This document shows positions 13,152 through 22,650 of a DNA stretch of 64,000 bases, one piece after another. This DNA comes from Candidatus Competibacteraceae bacterium. Its GTDB lineage: Bacteria; Pseudomonadota; Gammaproteobacteria; Competibacterales; Competibacteraceae. The translations under genes were made by a program, and so were the position numbers. Positions within the stretch are counted from its first letter, which is position 1, and the number at the start of each line of letters is the position of its first letter. The notes below the pieces were generated by a model that was given only the letters and a program-made list of their open reading frames with translations, had not been told where the DNA came from and did no database searches. The stretch is taken from positions 30,424-94,423 of the forward strand of contig RXIW01000005.1 of NCBI GenBank assembly GCA_003989065.1. Direction: 5' to 3'.

Positions 13152-13178
13152 AAAAAGCCCGGCGTCGCCGGGCTTTTT
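13152..13178 (+). terminator. Rho-independent terminator after the ETF-QO gene
   Basis: A 13-bp palindrome around a single central T: AAAAAGCCCGGCG at 13152-13164 and CGCCGGGCTTTTT at 13166-13178. The GC stem and T-run are classic, and it lies 14 nt after the ETF-QO stop. Confidence 0.9.
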
Positions 13179-13214
13179 GGACAAATGCCGCCGCTGACCC
13201 TGGGAGTTTGCCGC

Positions 13215-14036
13215 ATGCCTACCGCACCCCCTTTGCCGCTGCTGATCGAGCCGGAGCAGCTCCAGGCTTGTCTTGACGATCCCCAAATCCTGGTCGTGGA
13301 TCTGTCCGATCCGCTCAGCTACGTCGCCGGCCATATTCCCGGCGCGGTCTCGCTGGGCTACGCTGAGTTGATCCGGCCCGTTCCTCCGGCGATGGGTCTG
13401 CTGCCGACCCTGGCGCGTTTGAGCGAATTGTTGTCGAGTCTGGGGCTGACGGCCGAGCGGCAGGTGGTCGCCTACGACAACGAAGGCAACGGCCGCGCGG
13501 CCCGGTTGCTATGGACCCTGGCGGTGCTCGGCCATGAGCGGTTGTCGCTGCTCGATGGCGGTCGCTACAGCTGGGAGAGCGTCGGACCGTTCGAAACCCG
13601 ATCGCGTTCGGCGCCGCCCAGCGCCTATCAGGCCCGGCTGGGCAATCCCGCAGCGCTGGCCGAAAAGAACTGGCTGCTGGCACAACTGGGCCGGCCCGAT
13701 CTGGCGCTGCTCGATGCCCGTACGCCGGCCGAATACGCCGGGATGGACGTGCGCGCCGCCCGTGGTGGCCATATTCCCGGCGCGGTCAATCTGAACTGGA
13801 CCGATGTCATGGATCCGCTGCGACAGCTGCGGCTGCAGCCCGAGCCGACGCTGCGGGCCATGCTCGAAACCCGCGGCGTGACCCCGGACAAGGAAGTGGT
13901 GGTCTATTGCCAGACGCACCACCGTTCGGCGCATACCTACTGGGTGCTGCGCTGCCTTGGCTATCCACGGGTGCGCGGCTATGCCGGGGCCTGGTCGGAA
14001 TGGGGCAACGATCCCCAGATGCCGATCGAACGGTGA
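13215..14036 (+). CDS. Two-domain rhodanese sulfurtransferase
   Basis: A thiosulfate or 3-mercaptopyruvate sulfurtransferase-type protein of about 273 aa. The N-terminal rhodanese domain (about 8-125) is catalytically dead, with Asp88 in VVAYDNEGNG where the Cys would be. The C-terminal domain (about 145-270) has Cys232 in VVVYCQTHHRSAHT. The loop CQTHHRS differs from the CGSGVTA loop of 3-mercaptopyruvate enzymes, so the donor is uncertain. The ATG at 13215 lies beyond the preceding terminator and has TGGGAG upstream; the frame extends 34 codons back through the terminator, which is unlikely to be translated. Confidence 0.88.
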   Translation: MPTAPPLPLLIEPEQLQACLDDPQILVVDLSDPLSYVAGHIPGAVSLGYAELIRPVPPAMGLLPTLARLSELLSSLGLTAERQVVAYDNEGNGRAARLLWTLAVLGHERLSLLDGGRYSWESVGPFETRSRSAPPSAYQARLGNPAALAEKNWLLAQLGRPDLALLDARTPAEYAGMDVRAARGGHIPGAVNLNWTDVMDPLRQLRLQPEPTLRAMLETRGVTPDKEVVVYCQTHHRSAHTYWVLRCLGYPRVRGYAGAWSEWGNDPQMPIER

Positions 14037-14061
14037 ACGGATGGAGCGGGCCGGCTGCAGG

Positions 14062-14619
14062 CTAGCGAGCGCCGGCCGTCACTGGCACGAACAGGCGCTC
14101 CCGGTAGAAACGCAGCTCCTCGATGGAATCGCGAATATCCTGCAGCGCCAGATGGGTAGAGGTCTTGCTGAAGCTCTTGCCCTGGCCCGGATACCAGCGG
14201 CGGGCCAGTTCCTTGAGGGTGCTGACGTCCAGGTTGCGATAGTGGAAGTACGCCTCCAGCTCCGGCATCAGGCGGGCCAGGAAGCGCCGATCCTGACAGA
14301 TGCTGTTGCCGCACATCGGCGACTGGCCCTTCGGTACATACTGGTGCAGAAACGCCAGAGTCTGCGTTTCGGCCGTGCGGTCGTCCAGGTCGCTGGCGCG
14401 CACTCGCGCTACCAGCCCGGATTCGCCGTGCTGTTTGCGGTTCCAGTCGTCCATCGCCGCCAGCACGGTATCGCTCTGGTGGATGGCCAGCACCGGACCT
14501 TCGGCCAGGACATTCAATTGGCTGTCGGTGACGATGGTGGCGATTTCGATGATGCGATCGGTCCGGGAGTCCAGGCCGGTCATTTCCAAATCGATCCAGA
14601 TCAGATTATCGGGGGACAT
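14062..14619 (-). CDS. orn: Oligoribonuclease
   Basis: A 3'-5' exonuclease that degrades 2-5 nt RNAs and linear pGpG. From the ATG at 14619 it is 185 aa, the normal family length, and starts [16 protein letters not shown]. The DEDDh residues are visible: Asp10 and Glu12 in WIDLEMTG, and [19 protein letters not shown] near the C-terminus. The frame extends 31 codons further but that part lacks similarity. It is divergent from rsgA, an arrangement common in gammaproteobacteria. Confidence 0.96.
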   Translation of the reverse strand: MSPDNLIWIDLEMTGLDSRTDRIIEIATIVTDSQLNVLAEGPVLAIHQSDTVLAAMDDWNRKQHGESGLVARVRASDLDDRTAETQTLAFLHQYVPKGQSPMCGNSICQDRRFLARLMPELEAYFHYRNLDVSTLKELARRWYPGQGKSFSKTSTHLALQDIRDSIEELRFYRERLFVPVTAGAR

Positions 14620-14756
14620 GAGGTGTTGGCGGTTCGCAGGCAAGGGGAAAAGGTGATGAGGCCAGTGGCCGATGACGCCGAATGCTATCAGTTTACGCCG
14701 ACTTTCGGTCAACTGTTCGGTTTAGTGACGGGCTACAGCCAGCGCAGCGAGGGATC

Positions 14757-15770
14757 ATGGCCGGTCGGCGCTTGACCCAGCGCCAGCAGGCGCGCATTCA
14801 GCGCTTGCAGGATCGCCGTCGCCAGCAGGTCGAGCAGAGCCCACCGCCGGCCGACGAGGCGCGGCTGGGGGCGGCGCAAACCGGGCTGGCGATCACCAAT
14901 CATGGCGCGAGCCTGATCGTCGAGGATGCCAGCGGCCAACTGCATCGCTGTCGGGTGCGACAAAATCTGGGGCGGCTGGCCTGTGGCGACCAGGTGATCT
15001 GGCAGGCGTCAGGGCCGACGGAAGGCGTGGTGACGGCGGTCGACGAACGCCGCTCGCTGTTGACCCGTCTCGACTACTACGGCCAGCCGCGCCCGGTGGC
15101 CGCCAATCTGGATGCGGTGGCCGTGATCATCGCCCCGGAGCCGGAGCTGAGCGAGGCGCTGATCGATCGTTATCTGGTGGCGATCGCTACCATCGGCGTA
15201 CAGGGCCTGCTGGTCTTGAACAAGACCGACCTGCTGGATCCGGCGGCGGCGGCGGCGCTGACCGCGCGACTGGACGGCTATCGCCGACTCGGGTATCCGC
15301 TGTTGACGGCCAGCAGTCGCACCCGCTACGGCCTGGATGCCCTGCGCGCCTGGCTGTGCGGGCACACCGCCCTGCTGGTCGGGCAATCGGGGGTGGGCAA
15401 GTCGTCCCTGATCAAGGCGCTGCTGCCGGACCGCGAGATCCGGATCCAGGCCCTGTCGGCGGCCACCGGGCACGGCGCACACACCACCAGCGCCAGCACC
15501 CTGTATCATCTGCCGGATGGCGGCGACCTGATCGACACTCCCGGCGTGCGCAGTTTCGAATTGGGCGAAATTCACCCGCACGATCTGGATCGAGGTTTTC
15601 CGGAATTGGCTCCCTATCTCGGTCGGTGCCGGTTTTCCGACTGCCTGCACCAGAGCGAACCGGATTGCGCCTTGCGCGAGGCGGTGGAGCGGGGCGAAGT
15701 CGCACCGCGCCGACTGGACAGTTACCGGCAATTGCGTGCCACTCTGAAAGCGACGGTCAGACCGGGTTGA
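14757..15770 (+). CDS. rsgA: Small ribosomal subunit biogenesis GTPase RsgA
   Basis: A circularly permuted GTPase that assists late 30S maturation. The protein of 337 aa has an OB-type N-terminal domain and then permuted G motifs: NKTD (G4) first, GQSGVGKSS (G1) and DTPG (G3) after. A zinc region with CRFSDCLHQSEPDC sits near the C-terminus. The ATG at 14757 gives MAGRRLTQRQQARIQRLQ, the usual basic N-terminus. It is divergent from orn, and its stop overlaps the next gene's probable TTG start. Confidence 0.95.
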   Translation: MAGRRLTQRQQARIQRLQDRRRQQVEQSPPPADEARLGAAQTGLAITNHGASLIVEDASGQLHRCRVRQNLGRLACGDQVIWQASGPTEGVVTAVDERRSLLTRLDYYGQPRPVAANLDAVAVIIAPEPELSEALIDRYLVAIATIGVQGLLVLNKTDLLDPAAAAALTARLDGYRRLGYPLLTASSRTRYGLDALRAWLCGHTALLVGQSGVGKSSLIKALLPDREIRIQALSAATGHGAHTTSASTLYHLPDGGDLIDTPGVRSFELGEIHPHDLDRGFPELAPYLGRCRFSDCLHQSEPDCALREAVERGEVAPRRLDSYRQLRATLKATVRPG

Positions 15771-16387
15771 CTGCATCGCTCGCCTTTCTGCTGACCGGCG
15801 CCTTGCTGGGGTTGAGCGGTGGGTTGGCGCCGGGGCCGCTGTTGACCCTGGTCGCCAACGAAACCTTGCGTCATGGCGCGCGCGCCGGCATCGGGGTGGC
15901 GCTGGCGCCGCTGTTGACCGACCTGCCGATCGTGCTGGTCACGGTGGGGTTGCTGCAGCCGCTGGCCGGTCAAGACGGGCCGCTGGCCGTGATTCAGCTT
16001 GGCGGTGGGTTGTATCTGGCCTGGCTCGGCTGGCAGGGCGTGCGTTTTCGCGGGGCGGAATTGCAGTTGACCGATCCGGCCGACTCGCTGTGGCGCGGGG
16101 TGATCGCCAATTTTCTCAATCCCAGCCCCTATCTGTTCTGGCTGACGGTCGGTGCGCCGACCGTGCTGGCGGCCTGGCGGGAAAGCGGGCTGGCCGCCGT
16201 CGCCTTCGTCGCAGCCTTCTATGCCCTGCTGGTGGGCTCGAAAGCGGCGCTGGCGATCGCGCTGGATCGTGCCCGCGCCGTCTTGCGCAGCCGGGGCTAC
16301 GTCAACCTGATGCGTGGGCTTGGATGGGCATTGCTGGCCTATGCGCTGTGGTTCCTGTGCCAGGGCGGGTGGCAACTGAGCAGCTGA
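15767..16387 (+). CDS. LysE/RhtB-family amino acid exporter
   Basis: An inner-membrane exporter-type protein. A TTG at 15767, overlapping the rsgA stop, gives 206 aa beginning TASLAFLLTGALLGLSGGLAPGPLLTLV, the normal LysE opening with the conserved GPxPGP-like turn. FLNPSPYLFWLTVGAP in the middle matches the family's NPK/NP motif. About six hydrophobic segments are visible. The frame has no ATG nearby and is open far upstream inside rsgA, so a TTG start with translational coupling is the simplest reading. Its substrate is unknown. Confidence 0.8.
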   Translation: MTASLAFLLTGALLGLSGGLAPGPLLTLVANETLRHGARAGIGVALAPLLTDLPIVLVTVGLLQPLAGQDGPLAVIQLGGGLYLAWLGWQGVRFRGAELQLTDPADSLWRGVIANFLNPSPYLFWLTVGAPTVLAAWRESGLAAVAFVAAFYALLVGSKAALAIALDRARAVLRSRGYVNLMRGLGWALLAYALWFLCQGGWQLSS

Positions 16388-16750
16388 TCAGGCCGGGTTG
16401 CGGTTCAGTTGCAGCCGTTTCCGATGCAGATAGGCCCGAATGGCGTGGCGACGAGTCTTTGGGTCGCTGTTGAGCAGCGCCAGCTTGGGCCGATAGTCGG
16501 GGTCGTCCTGCGCCAGACTGAACATCTTTTCCATGAACTCGAATGCCTCTTCCCAGGCGTTGATTTCCAGCAGCATGTCGCTCATCAAGTCCAACGAAGG
16601 TAAATGGTCGGGGTCCCGGCTTAGGGCTTCGGATAGCAGCGGCATGATCCCGTATACGATGTCCTCGGAGTTGTGCAGGTCGAGTTCGACGATTTCCTGC
16701 CATTCTTGATAAGCCCGCATATGGAGTTGGGCGATTGTTGCGGTCTCCAT
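16388..16750 (-). CDS. Hypothetical protein, TPR-like
   Basis: A 120-aa acidic, helix-rich protein I do not recognise. It starts METATIAQLHMRAYQEWQEIVELDLHNSEDI. Helical pairs such as LSRDPDHLPSLDLMSDMLLEINAWEEAFEFMEKMFSLAQDD resemble one or two TPR repeats, but no full consensus is seen. Its stop is back-to-back with the exporter stop, with no space for a terminator. Shine-Dalgarno support is weak. A small TPR-like adaptor is possible. Confidence 0.7.
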   Translation of the reverse strand: METATIAQLHMRAYQEWQEIVELDLHNSEDIVYGIMPLLSEALSRDPDHLPSLDLMSDMLLEINAWEEAFEFMEKMFSLAQDDPDYRPKLALLNSDPKTRRHAIRAYLHRKRLQLNRNPA

Positions 16751-16878
16751 CGACGATCCTCACTGACAGCTGTTTGGTGGTGGTCTTGGCGCGTAACGTT
16801 GACGCGCCATCGGCTCCGGCGAACCCTGGCCATCGCCAGCGACGCCCATGGCCGCATTCTTCTGTTTATCTGCACAAT

Positions 16879-18231
16879 CTACACATCGATTAGATGAGAC
16901 CCGTGACTGCGAATCACCTCGGCGTAGAACCGGGCGCTGGCCTTGCAGGTCCGTTGCTGGGTGGCGTAGTCGACGTGAATCAGGCCGAAGCGCGGTGTGA
17001 AGCCATGCCCCCATTCGAAATTGTCCAGCAACGACCAGGCGAAATAGCCGCGTAGATCGACGCCCTGGCGCAGGGCCGCCAGCGCCGCGCGCAAGTGATC
17101 GTGCAAATAACGCTGTCGGAGAGGATCGGCGATCGGGCCCTCGGCCTGCGGCGGATCGTAGAACGCCGCGCCGTTTTCGGTGATGTACAGCGGTAGCGGG
17201 CCATAGCGGCTGGCGACCCACTCCAGGATATCGGTCAATCCCTGAGGATAGACCTCCCAGTCCAGGGTGGTGTGGGTGTTCCGTGGCTGGCGGACCCGCG
17301 CAGCGGCCAGCGGCCAGTCGCTGGGATCGTGGCGCACCACTTGTCGGCTGTAGTAATTGATGCCGAGAAAATCCGGCGGCTGGCGCAAGGCGTCGAGATC
17401 ATCTGCAGTGAAATCCGGCCAGGCCGGGCCGAAGATATCCGCCAGTTCCGGCGGATAGCCGCCCAGGAACACCGGATCGAGATAGTAGCGGTTCCAGTAG
17501 GCGTCGGCTCGCATGGTGGCGTCGAGATCGGCGACCGTTTCCGTGGCGGGGTACTTGGGTTCCAGGTTGACCACCAGTCCGATCTGGTGGCGGCCCTCGG
17601 CCCGGTAACATTGAGTGGCGGCGGCGTGGGCGCGCAGCAGTTGATGGGCGGCGAGCGGTGCGGCATAGGGATTGCGCTGGCCAGGAGCCAGCACGCCATG
17701 CAGGTAGCCGCCATCCACCACCACCCAGGGTTCGTTCAAGGTCACCCACAGTTTGACCCGATCGTCCAGCGCCCGGAACAGCACTTGGGCGTAGTCGGCG
17801 AACCAGTGAGCGCTGTCCGGATTCAGCCAGCCGCCCAGCCGGTCCAACGCCGCCGGCAGATCCCAGTGGTAGAGCGTGAGCATCGGTTCGATGCCCCGTT
17901 CCAGCAGGGCGTCGACCAGCCGCTGGTAGAAATCGAGCCCGCGCGGATTGAGCGGGCCGCGCCCAGTCGGCAGCACGCGGCTCCAGGACACGCTGAAGCG
18001 ATAGGCGTTCAGGCCCAGCTCAGCCATCAGCGCTACATCGTCCCGGTAGCGGTGGTAATGGTCGCAGGCCACATCGCCGGTGTCGCCGTTGCGAACCCGG
18101 CTTGGGGTATGGGCGAACTCGTGCCAAATGCTGGGACCCGCGCCGTCCGCCAGCGGCGAACCTTCGATCTGGTAGGCCGAGGTGGCTGCGCCCCAGAGGA
18201 AATTGGTGGGAAAAGGGGATGAATCGGGCAT
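16879..18231 (-). CDS. GH1 family beta-glucosidase
   Basis: Hydrolyses terminal beta-glucosides, probably in the cytoplasm since no signal peptide is present. The 450-aa protein has the GH1 hallmarks: FLWGAATSAYQIEG at the N-terminus, the acid/base Glu167 in TLNEP and the nucleophile Glu352 in ITENG, plus WSLLDNFEWGHGF near the C-terminus for the aglycone side. It is the third gene of a minus-strand run after a GH144-like protein and an MsmK-type ATPase, which suggests it finishes oligosaccharides released outside. Linkage preference cannot be read directly. Confidence 0.95.
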   Translation of the reverse strand: MPDSSPFPTNFLWGAATSAYQIEGSPLADGAGPSIWHEFAHTPSRVRNGDTGDVACDHYHRYRDDVALMAELGLNAYRFSVSWSRVLPTGRGPLNPRGLDFYQRLVDALLERGIEPMLTLYHWDLPAALDRLGGWLNPDSAHWFADYAQVLFRALDDRVKLWVTLNEPWVVVDGGYLHGVLAPGQRNPYAAPLAAHQLLRAHAAATQCYRAEGRHQIGLVVNLEPKYPATETVADLDATMRADAYWNRYYLDPVFLGGYPPELADIFGPAWPDFTADDLDALRQPPDFLGINYYSRQVVRHDPSDWPLAAARVRQPRNTHTTLDWEVYPQGLTDILEWVASRYGPLPLYITENGAAFYDPPQAEGPIADPLRQRYLHDHLRAALAALRQGVDLRGYFAWSLLDNFEWGHGFTPRFGLIHVDYATQQRTCKASARFYAEVIRSHGSHLIDV

Positions 18232-18251
18232 AAACGCTTACTTTAGGTCGG

Positions 18252-19397
18252 TTACGTTGCGTTTTGTGTAGTCGTCTGCTGATCCGGGCCGCGCGTCAAT
18301 GCCAGTCCGTCGGGATCGAACAGATGCAATTGTGCGCCATCCAGAGCCAGACGCACGCTGTCGCTGCGCTGGAAGCGCCGCAGGCCCGGCAGTCGCAGGG
18401 TCAACGACGGGCTGGGTGTCTCCAGGCCGACGATCCGGACATGCAGCAGCGTCTCGTGGCCCAGATACTCGGCATCGCCGACCGTCGCCAGTAAACCGGC
18501 CTCATCCATGGCGAGCGTCAGATGCTCGGGCCGAATGCCAGCGGTCAGCGGTCGATCGAGCCAGGCCCGCCAGTATTCCGCAGTGATGGCGGGTAAGACC
18601 AGCGGCCAGCTCTGCTCGCCCAGTCGTAGTTGCAGTCCGCCATCGCGGGCGGCGTTCAGCTGCACCGGTAACAGGTTCATCGGTGGGTTGCCGATGAAGC
18701 CGGCCACGAATACGTTGGCTGGCCGCTCGTACAGTTGTTGCGGCGGCGCGACCTGTTGCAGCCGGCCGCGATCGAGCACCGCCACCCGATCGCCCAGGGT
18801 CATCGCCTCGGCTTGATCGTGGGTCACATAGAGCGTCGTCGCGCCCAGCCGGTCTAGCAGCTCGCCCAGTTCGGCGCGGATCTGCACCCGCAACTTGGCG
18901 TCCAGATTCGACAGCGGTTCGTCCATGAGAAACACGCTCGGTTGCCGGACCAGCGCCCGGCCCATCGCCACCCGTTGGCGTTGGCCGCCGGACAGTTGCT
19001 TCGGCAGGCGATCGAGTAATTCGCCCAGCCCCAGCAGTTCCACCGCCCAGGCCAGTTGTCGTTCGATGTCGGCGCCGGGCAGGTTGCGCATCCGCAAGGG
19101 GAATTCCAGGTTGCGCCGCACCGTCATGTGTGGATACAGGGCGTAATCCTGAAAGACCATCGCGATATTGCGCTGCTGCGGCGACAGCTCGTTGACCCGT
19201 TGGCCATCGATGCGCAGGATGCCGCCGGTCGCCGTTTCCAGGCCGGCCAGCAGGCGCAACAGGGTGGATTTGCCGCAGCCAGAGGGGCCGACCAGCGCCA
19301 GGACCTCGCCGTTGGCGATGGCCAAGTTGAAGTCGGCGACAGCTTGGGCTCCACCCGGATAGATCTTGTCGATATGCTCGAAGTCGACGCTGGCCAT
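18252..19397 (-). CDS. Sugar ABC transporter ATP-binding protein, MalK/MsmK/UgpC type
   Basis: An importer ATPase of 381 aa. It has Walker A GPSGCGKST, signature LSGGQRQRVAMGRAL, Walker B VFLMDEPLSNLDAKLR and the H-loop YVTHDQAEAMT. The C-terminal about 140 residues form the TOBE/regulatory domain with GIRPEHL. No permease or binding protein is present here, so it probably serves permeases encoded elsewhere, as MsmK-type shared ATPases do. It sits 10 nt after the GH144-like gene and 20 nt before the GH1 gene, so an oligosaccharide substrate is likely. Confidence 0.92.
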   Translation of the reverse strand: MASVDFEHIDKIYPGGAQAVADFNLAIANGEVLALVGPSGCGKSTLLRLLAGLETATGGILRIDGQRVNELSPQQRNIAMVFQDYALYPHMTVRRNLEFPLRMRNLPGADIERQLAWAVELLGLGELLDRLPKQLSGGQRQRVAMGRALVRQPSVFLMDEPLSNLDAKLRVQIRAELGELLDRLGATTLYVTHDQAEAMTLGDRVAVLDRGRLQQVAPPQQLYERPANVFVAGFIGNPPMNLLPVQLNAARDGGLQLRLGEQSWPLVLPAITAEYWRAWLDRPLTAGIRPEHLTLAMDEAGLLATVGDAEYLGHETLLHVRIVGLETPSPSLTLRLPGLRRFQRSDSVRLALDGAQLHLFDPDGLALTRGPDQQTTTQNAT

Positions 19398-19407
19398 GGC
19401 TCATCCG

Positions 19408-21444
19408 TCAGTCGAAGAACCGTTCCGTGCCCAACAGCGGCAAGACCCGCTGCATGATCGGATCGGCGGCGAAATAGCGCTGGATGACCCCATCGCGCAG
19501 ATAATCGGCCAGCGCGATCAGGATCATGCTCTGATCCAGCGCCAGATAGTTGTACGCTACCTGCCCGCCGCGCGGTGCTACGGCGTCGTAGAAGCCGAAA
19601 TCGCCGTAGACCGGGTAGCGTTCCACCAGCTGGCGCAGGTTGGCGGTGGCGGCGGCTGGATCGACCAGCAGGGCCAGTGCCGCTGCATGGGGAGTGACTG
19701 CGCCGGCAGCGTAACCGCGCGCGCCGAGCAACCGCGCGCCGTATTCGCTGTAGTCGTCGCTGGCGGGGGTCGAGCTCGGCGACAGACCCCACACCGGATA
19801 GCCCAGATGCTCCAGCGCGAAACGGCGCTGGATTGCGGTGTGCACCCGCCCGTTCTGGCCCAGGCTGGCCGGGGCGTAGCGCTGCTCGTCCAGTACCAGG
19901 GTCGGCATCAGCGCCTCGAACATGGCTCCGCCCCAGGACGGCACGAACTGGTAGCCCTTCCACGTGTAATAACCGCCGGGGAAGACATAACCGTTCACCA
20001 TCTTGTCGACCCGATGTTTGGGCGATTGTGACTGCCAGTCGGCGGAACGCGGGAAGGTGCGCACCATACGGTACCAGTGCTCGACCGGCACATCACCCTT
20101 GCCGATGGCGATCAGGCTGCCCAGCCGCGCTTCGCTGTACAGCAATCCGTAGTAATACTCGGTGCGATAGGGCAGGTTGGCGTGATAGCCATGGGCCATC
20201 AACTGTTCGACCGGGTCATAGAACAGGCTGTAATCCTCCCGGTCGATCAGCCGAGTACAGCGTTCGGTCAGGGTGGGGAAGCTGTTGCGGACCACCATCA
20301 GCCCGGTGGTCAGCCAGGCCGAATCGACGAAGGATACGAAATGGCTGGTGCGCTCCAGCGTGGTGGTGTCGTAGTAGTTGAAGTAGAAGCCGCGCCAGGT
20401 TTCCAGCCGTTCCAGGCTGTCCAGGGTTTGGTTGAGCCGGGTTTGGGCCTCGGCAGCGTCGATCAGGCCCAGTTCCGCCGCCGCCACGATGTCGATCAGG
20501 TATAGGCCGATGTTGGTGACGTTGGTGTAGTCGCCCAGCCAGCTATGTGCAGGGGTCACGTCGCCATGGAACCGCACGGTGTCGAACGGCAGGCCGTGAT
20601 CGCGATCGCTCAGGGCAGCCAATCCCCGCCAGGTGTCGCGGGCCAGTCGTTGCAGGAAAGCCCGATCGTCGGCGGGTAACTCGGTTGGCGGGACAGTCAG
20701 ACGGGTCGGCCAGCCAGCCGTCCGGTCGTGGAAGAGGTAGGGCTGCAGTGCCGCCTTGCCGCCGAGTTGGGTTTCCAGCACGGTCTTGCGCGGGGTAATC
20801 ACCGGGTCGTGGATGCTGGGGCCGGGTTGGCCGGTCTTGATCAAGGCGATATCGTCCAGCCAATAGGCCCCGACCGTGATCGGCGAACGGCGCGGTTGCA
20901 GCACGATGCCGAATTGGCGCAGATGCTGCCAGTCATCGATGCCGGTCATCAGATTCAACGGAATCTGGACCCGTTGCCAGTCGGCGGTGATGCCGGTCAC
21001 GACCGTGCTGCCTTGGCGCAACAGGTCGGGCGGAGCATCGGGCAGCGACTGCCTGAACTCGACCCGCAGCGCATCGGCGTAGCCGAGCTTGGCGTCGCCG
21101 CGAATCCAGAATTCCAAATGATCGTAATTCGAAGCGTCGAGATCGGGTAGGGTCAGTCGCCAGCCGAGATCTTTGTCGGTTTCGGGATTGAAGCGGTAGT
21201 ACAGATGCAAGGCGCGCTCACTGGTGGCGCGCGGTGCCGGTTCCCGGCGGTACCAGATCTGGCCGGCTCGACTGTCCAGGTCGCTGAGCTGATGGCGCAT
21301 GGTGACGCCGGGGGTCGGACTGGCGGTGCGCTCGAAGTCGTGCAGGACCAAGGATGGAAGCGGGGGGGCAGTGGCGGAAATGGCCCAGCTTGGGCAGAGC
21401 AGCCAGCCGGTCAGGAGCAGCCGGCAAAGCAGGGATGGGTGCAT
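19408..21444 (-). CDS. Secreted glucoamylase-like (GH144/PF10091-type) glycan hydrolase
   Basis: A 678-aa exported protein. Residues 1-25 are a signal peptide ending near AISATA. Residues of about 32-215 form a beta-rich region with a carbohydrate-binding/CIA30 look (LVLHDFERT, LEFWIRGDAKLGYADALRVEF). A DUF3131-like part follows at about 265-430 (LARDTWRGLAALSDRDHGLPFDTVRF, GDYTNVTNIGLYLIDIVAAAELGL). The C-terminal glucoamylase-type domain has VFPGGYYTWKGYQFVPSWGGAMFEALMPTLV and DDYSEYGA, seen in GH144 endo-beta-1,2-glucanases. Neighbouring ATPase and beta-glucosidase fit a beta-glucan salvage operon. Exact specificity is inference. Confidence 0.82.
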   Translation of the reverse strand: MHPSLLCRLLLTGWLLCPSWAISATAPPLPSLVLHDFERTASPTPGVTMRHQLSDLDSRAGQIWYRREPAPRATSERALHLYYRFNPETDKDLGWRLTLPDLDASNYDHLEFWIRGDAKLGYADALRVEFRQSLPDAPPDLLRQGSTVVTGITADWQRVQIPLNLMTGIDDWQHLRQFGIVLQPRRSPITVGAYWLDDIALIKTGQPGPSIHDPVITPRKTVLETQLGGKAALQPYLFHDRTAGWPTRLTVPPTELPADDRAFLQRLARDTWRGLAALSDRDHGLPFDTVRFHGDVTPAHSWLGDYTNVTNIGLYLIDIVAAAELGLIDAAEAQTRLNQTLDSLERLETWRGFYFNYYDTTTLERTSHFVSFVDSAWLTTGLMVVRNSFPTLTERCTRLIDREDYSLFYDPVEQLMAHGYHANLPYRTEYYYGLLYSEARLGSLIAIGKGDVPVEHWYRMVRTFPRSADWQSQSPKHRVDKMVNGYVFPGGYYTWKGYQFVPSWGGAMFEALMPTLVLDEQRYAPASLGQNGRVHTAIQRRFALEHLGYPVWGLSPSSTPASDDYSEYGARLLGARGYAAGAVTPHAAALALLVDPAAATANLRQLVERYPVYGDFGFYDAVAPRGGQVAYNYLALDQSMILIALADYLRDGVIQRYFAADPIMQRVLPLLGTERFFD

Positions 21445-21551
21445 GGAATCGGTGGCGTCGTGGGGTGGGGCGAATGGCGAAATAGGGTATGGGTGGCCAG
21501 CCGGCGGCTGACATCGCCCTCAATTGTAGAGCATCGCGGGAGATTGGGAAT

Positions 21552-22649
21552 TCAGTCCGAGCGCCGTAGCAGCGCCAGCGTTTCGACATGGTGGGTTTGC
21601 GGGAAAAAATCGTAGGGGATCAGCGCCTCTACCAGGTAGCCGGCGGTGGTCAGCACCGCCAGATCGCGGCTCAACGTTCCGGCGCTGCAGGACAGATAGG
21701 CCAGCCGTTCCGGGCGAAATTCCCGCGCAGCCCAATCGCGCACGGCGGGTTCCAGGCCGGTGCGCGGGGGGTTGAGATAGAGCAGGCGAGAGGCGGTCGA
21801 CGTGGTCCATTCCCGTAGCTGGGGCAGGCGGTCGGCGCATTTGCCGCGCAGGGTGGTGGCATCCGGTGCGTTCTGGCCAGCGCACGCTACCGCTTCGCCG
21901 CCGAGTTCCACCCCGATGACCCGTGCCCCGCGCCGAGTCCAGCGTTGCAGACTGGCGCCGATGCCGCAGTACAGATCAGCGATCTGGTGACCGGATGCCG
22001 GGTCCAGAAACGCCTCCGCCGCATCCAGCGCCTGGCGATACAGTGCGGGAATCTGTTGCTGGAAAGCCATCGGGCCGTATTCCAGCCCCAGCGCATCCCG
22101 CGAACGCGGCTGCCCCCACAACAGGGTCCAGCCGTTGCGGGCGAACAGCCGGCGACCGGCGGCCGGATGCCGGTGCAACCACAAACCGTCCAGCCCATTG
22201 GCGGCCAGTTCCGCCAGGCGGGTTTCATCCAGCCCGTCGAGCGCGGGAACCCGGTGGGTTTTCACGATCAGGGTGGCCTGTGCGCCGGATTGGACGAAGA
22301 ACGCCAGCGGAAAATCCGGCTGAGGCGGTAGCACCTGCATTAGCCAGTGCACCATGGCGCGGACCGATTCGGCGTGCACCGGGCAATCGGGAATCGGGAT
22401 CAATTCATCGCGTCGCCATAGGCCGAAACGCCAGCCGGCGGACTCATCCCACAGCGCCGATAGACAGACCTTGCGCCGATAGTTCCAACGCGCGCTGGGA
22501 TCGACCGTCCGCAGCGGCAGCAGGCGATCGGCCCACGGCGCGAGCGCTTGCCGCAACCAGTGGGTTTTTTGCGCCTCGCTGGCGGTAGCGGTCAGCGTGC
22601 GATGGGCGCAGCCGGGACAGCGCGGTTCACAGCCAGTCGGCAGCTCCAT
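21552..22649 (-). CDS. TrmA-like class I SAM RNA (uracil-5-)methyltransferase lacking TRAM
   Basis: Resembles the TrmA/RlmD group of RNA m5U methyltransferases, 365 aa from the ATG at 22649. The N-terminus has a Cys cluster (Cys7, Cys11, Cys14 in GCEPRCPGC, and a later Cys in IPIPDCPVH) likely to hold an Fe-S cluster. The SAM domain has IADLYCGIGASL, NPPRTGLEPAV, the catalytic Cys in YLSCSAGTLSRDL and PQTHHVETLALL. No TRAM domain precedes the cysteines, so the target RNA may differ from RlmD. It starts 1 nt after the NERD gene. Confidence 0.85.
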   Translation of the reverse strand: MELPTGCEPRCPGCAHRTLTATASEAQKTHWLRQALAPWADRLLPLRTVDPSARWNYRRKVCLSALWDESAGWRFGLWRRDELIPIPDCPVHAESVRAMVHWLMQVLPPQPDFPLAFFVQSGAQATLIVKTHRVPALDGLDETRLAELAANGLDGLWLHRHPAAGRRLFARNGWTLLWGQPRSRDALGLEYGPMAFQQQIPALYRQALDAAEAFLDPASGHQIADLYCGIGASLQRWTRRGARVIGVELGGEAVACAGQNAPDATTLRGKCADRLPQLREWTTSTASRLLYLNPPRTGLEPAVRDWAAREFRPERLAYLSCSAGTLSRDLAVLTTAGYLVEALIPYDFFPQTHHVETLALLRRSD

Positions 22650-22650
22650 G

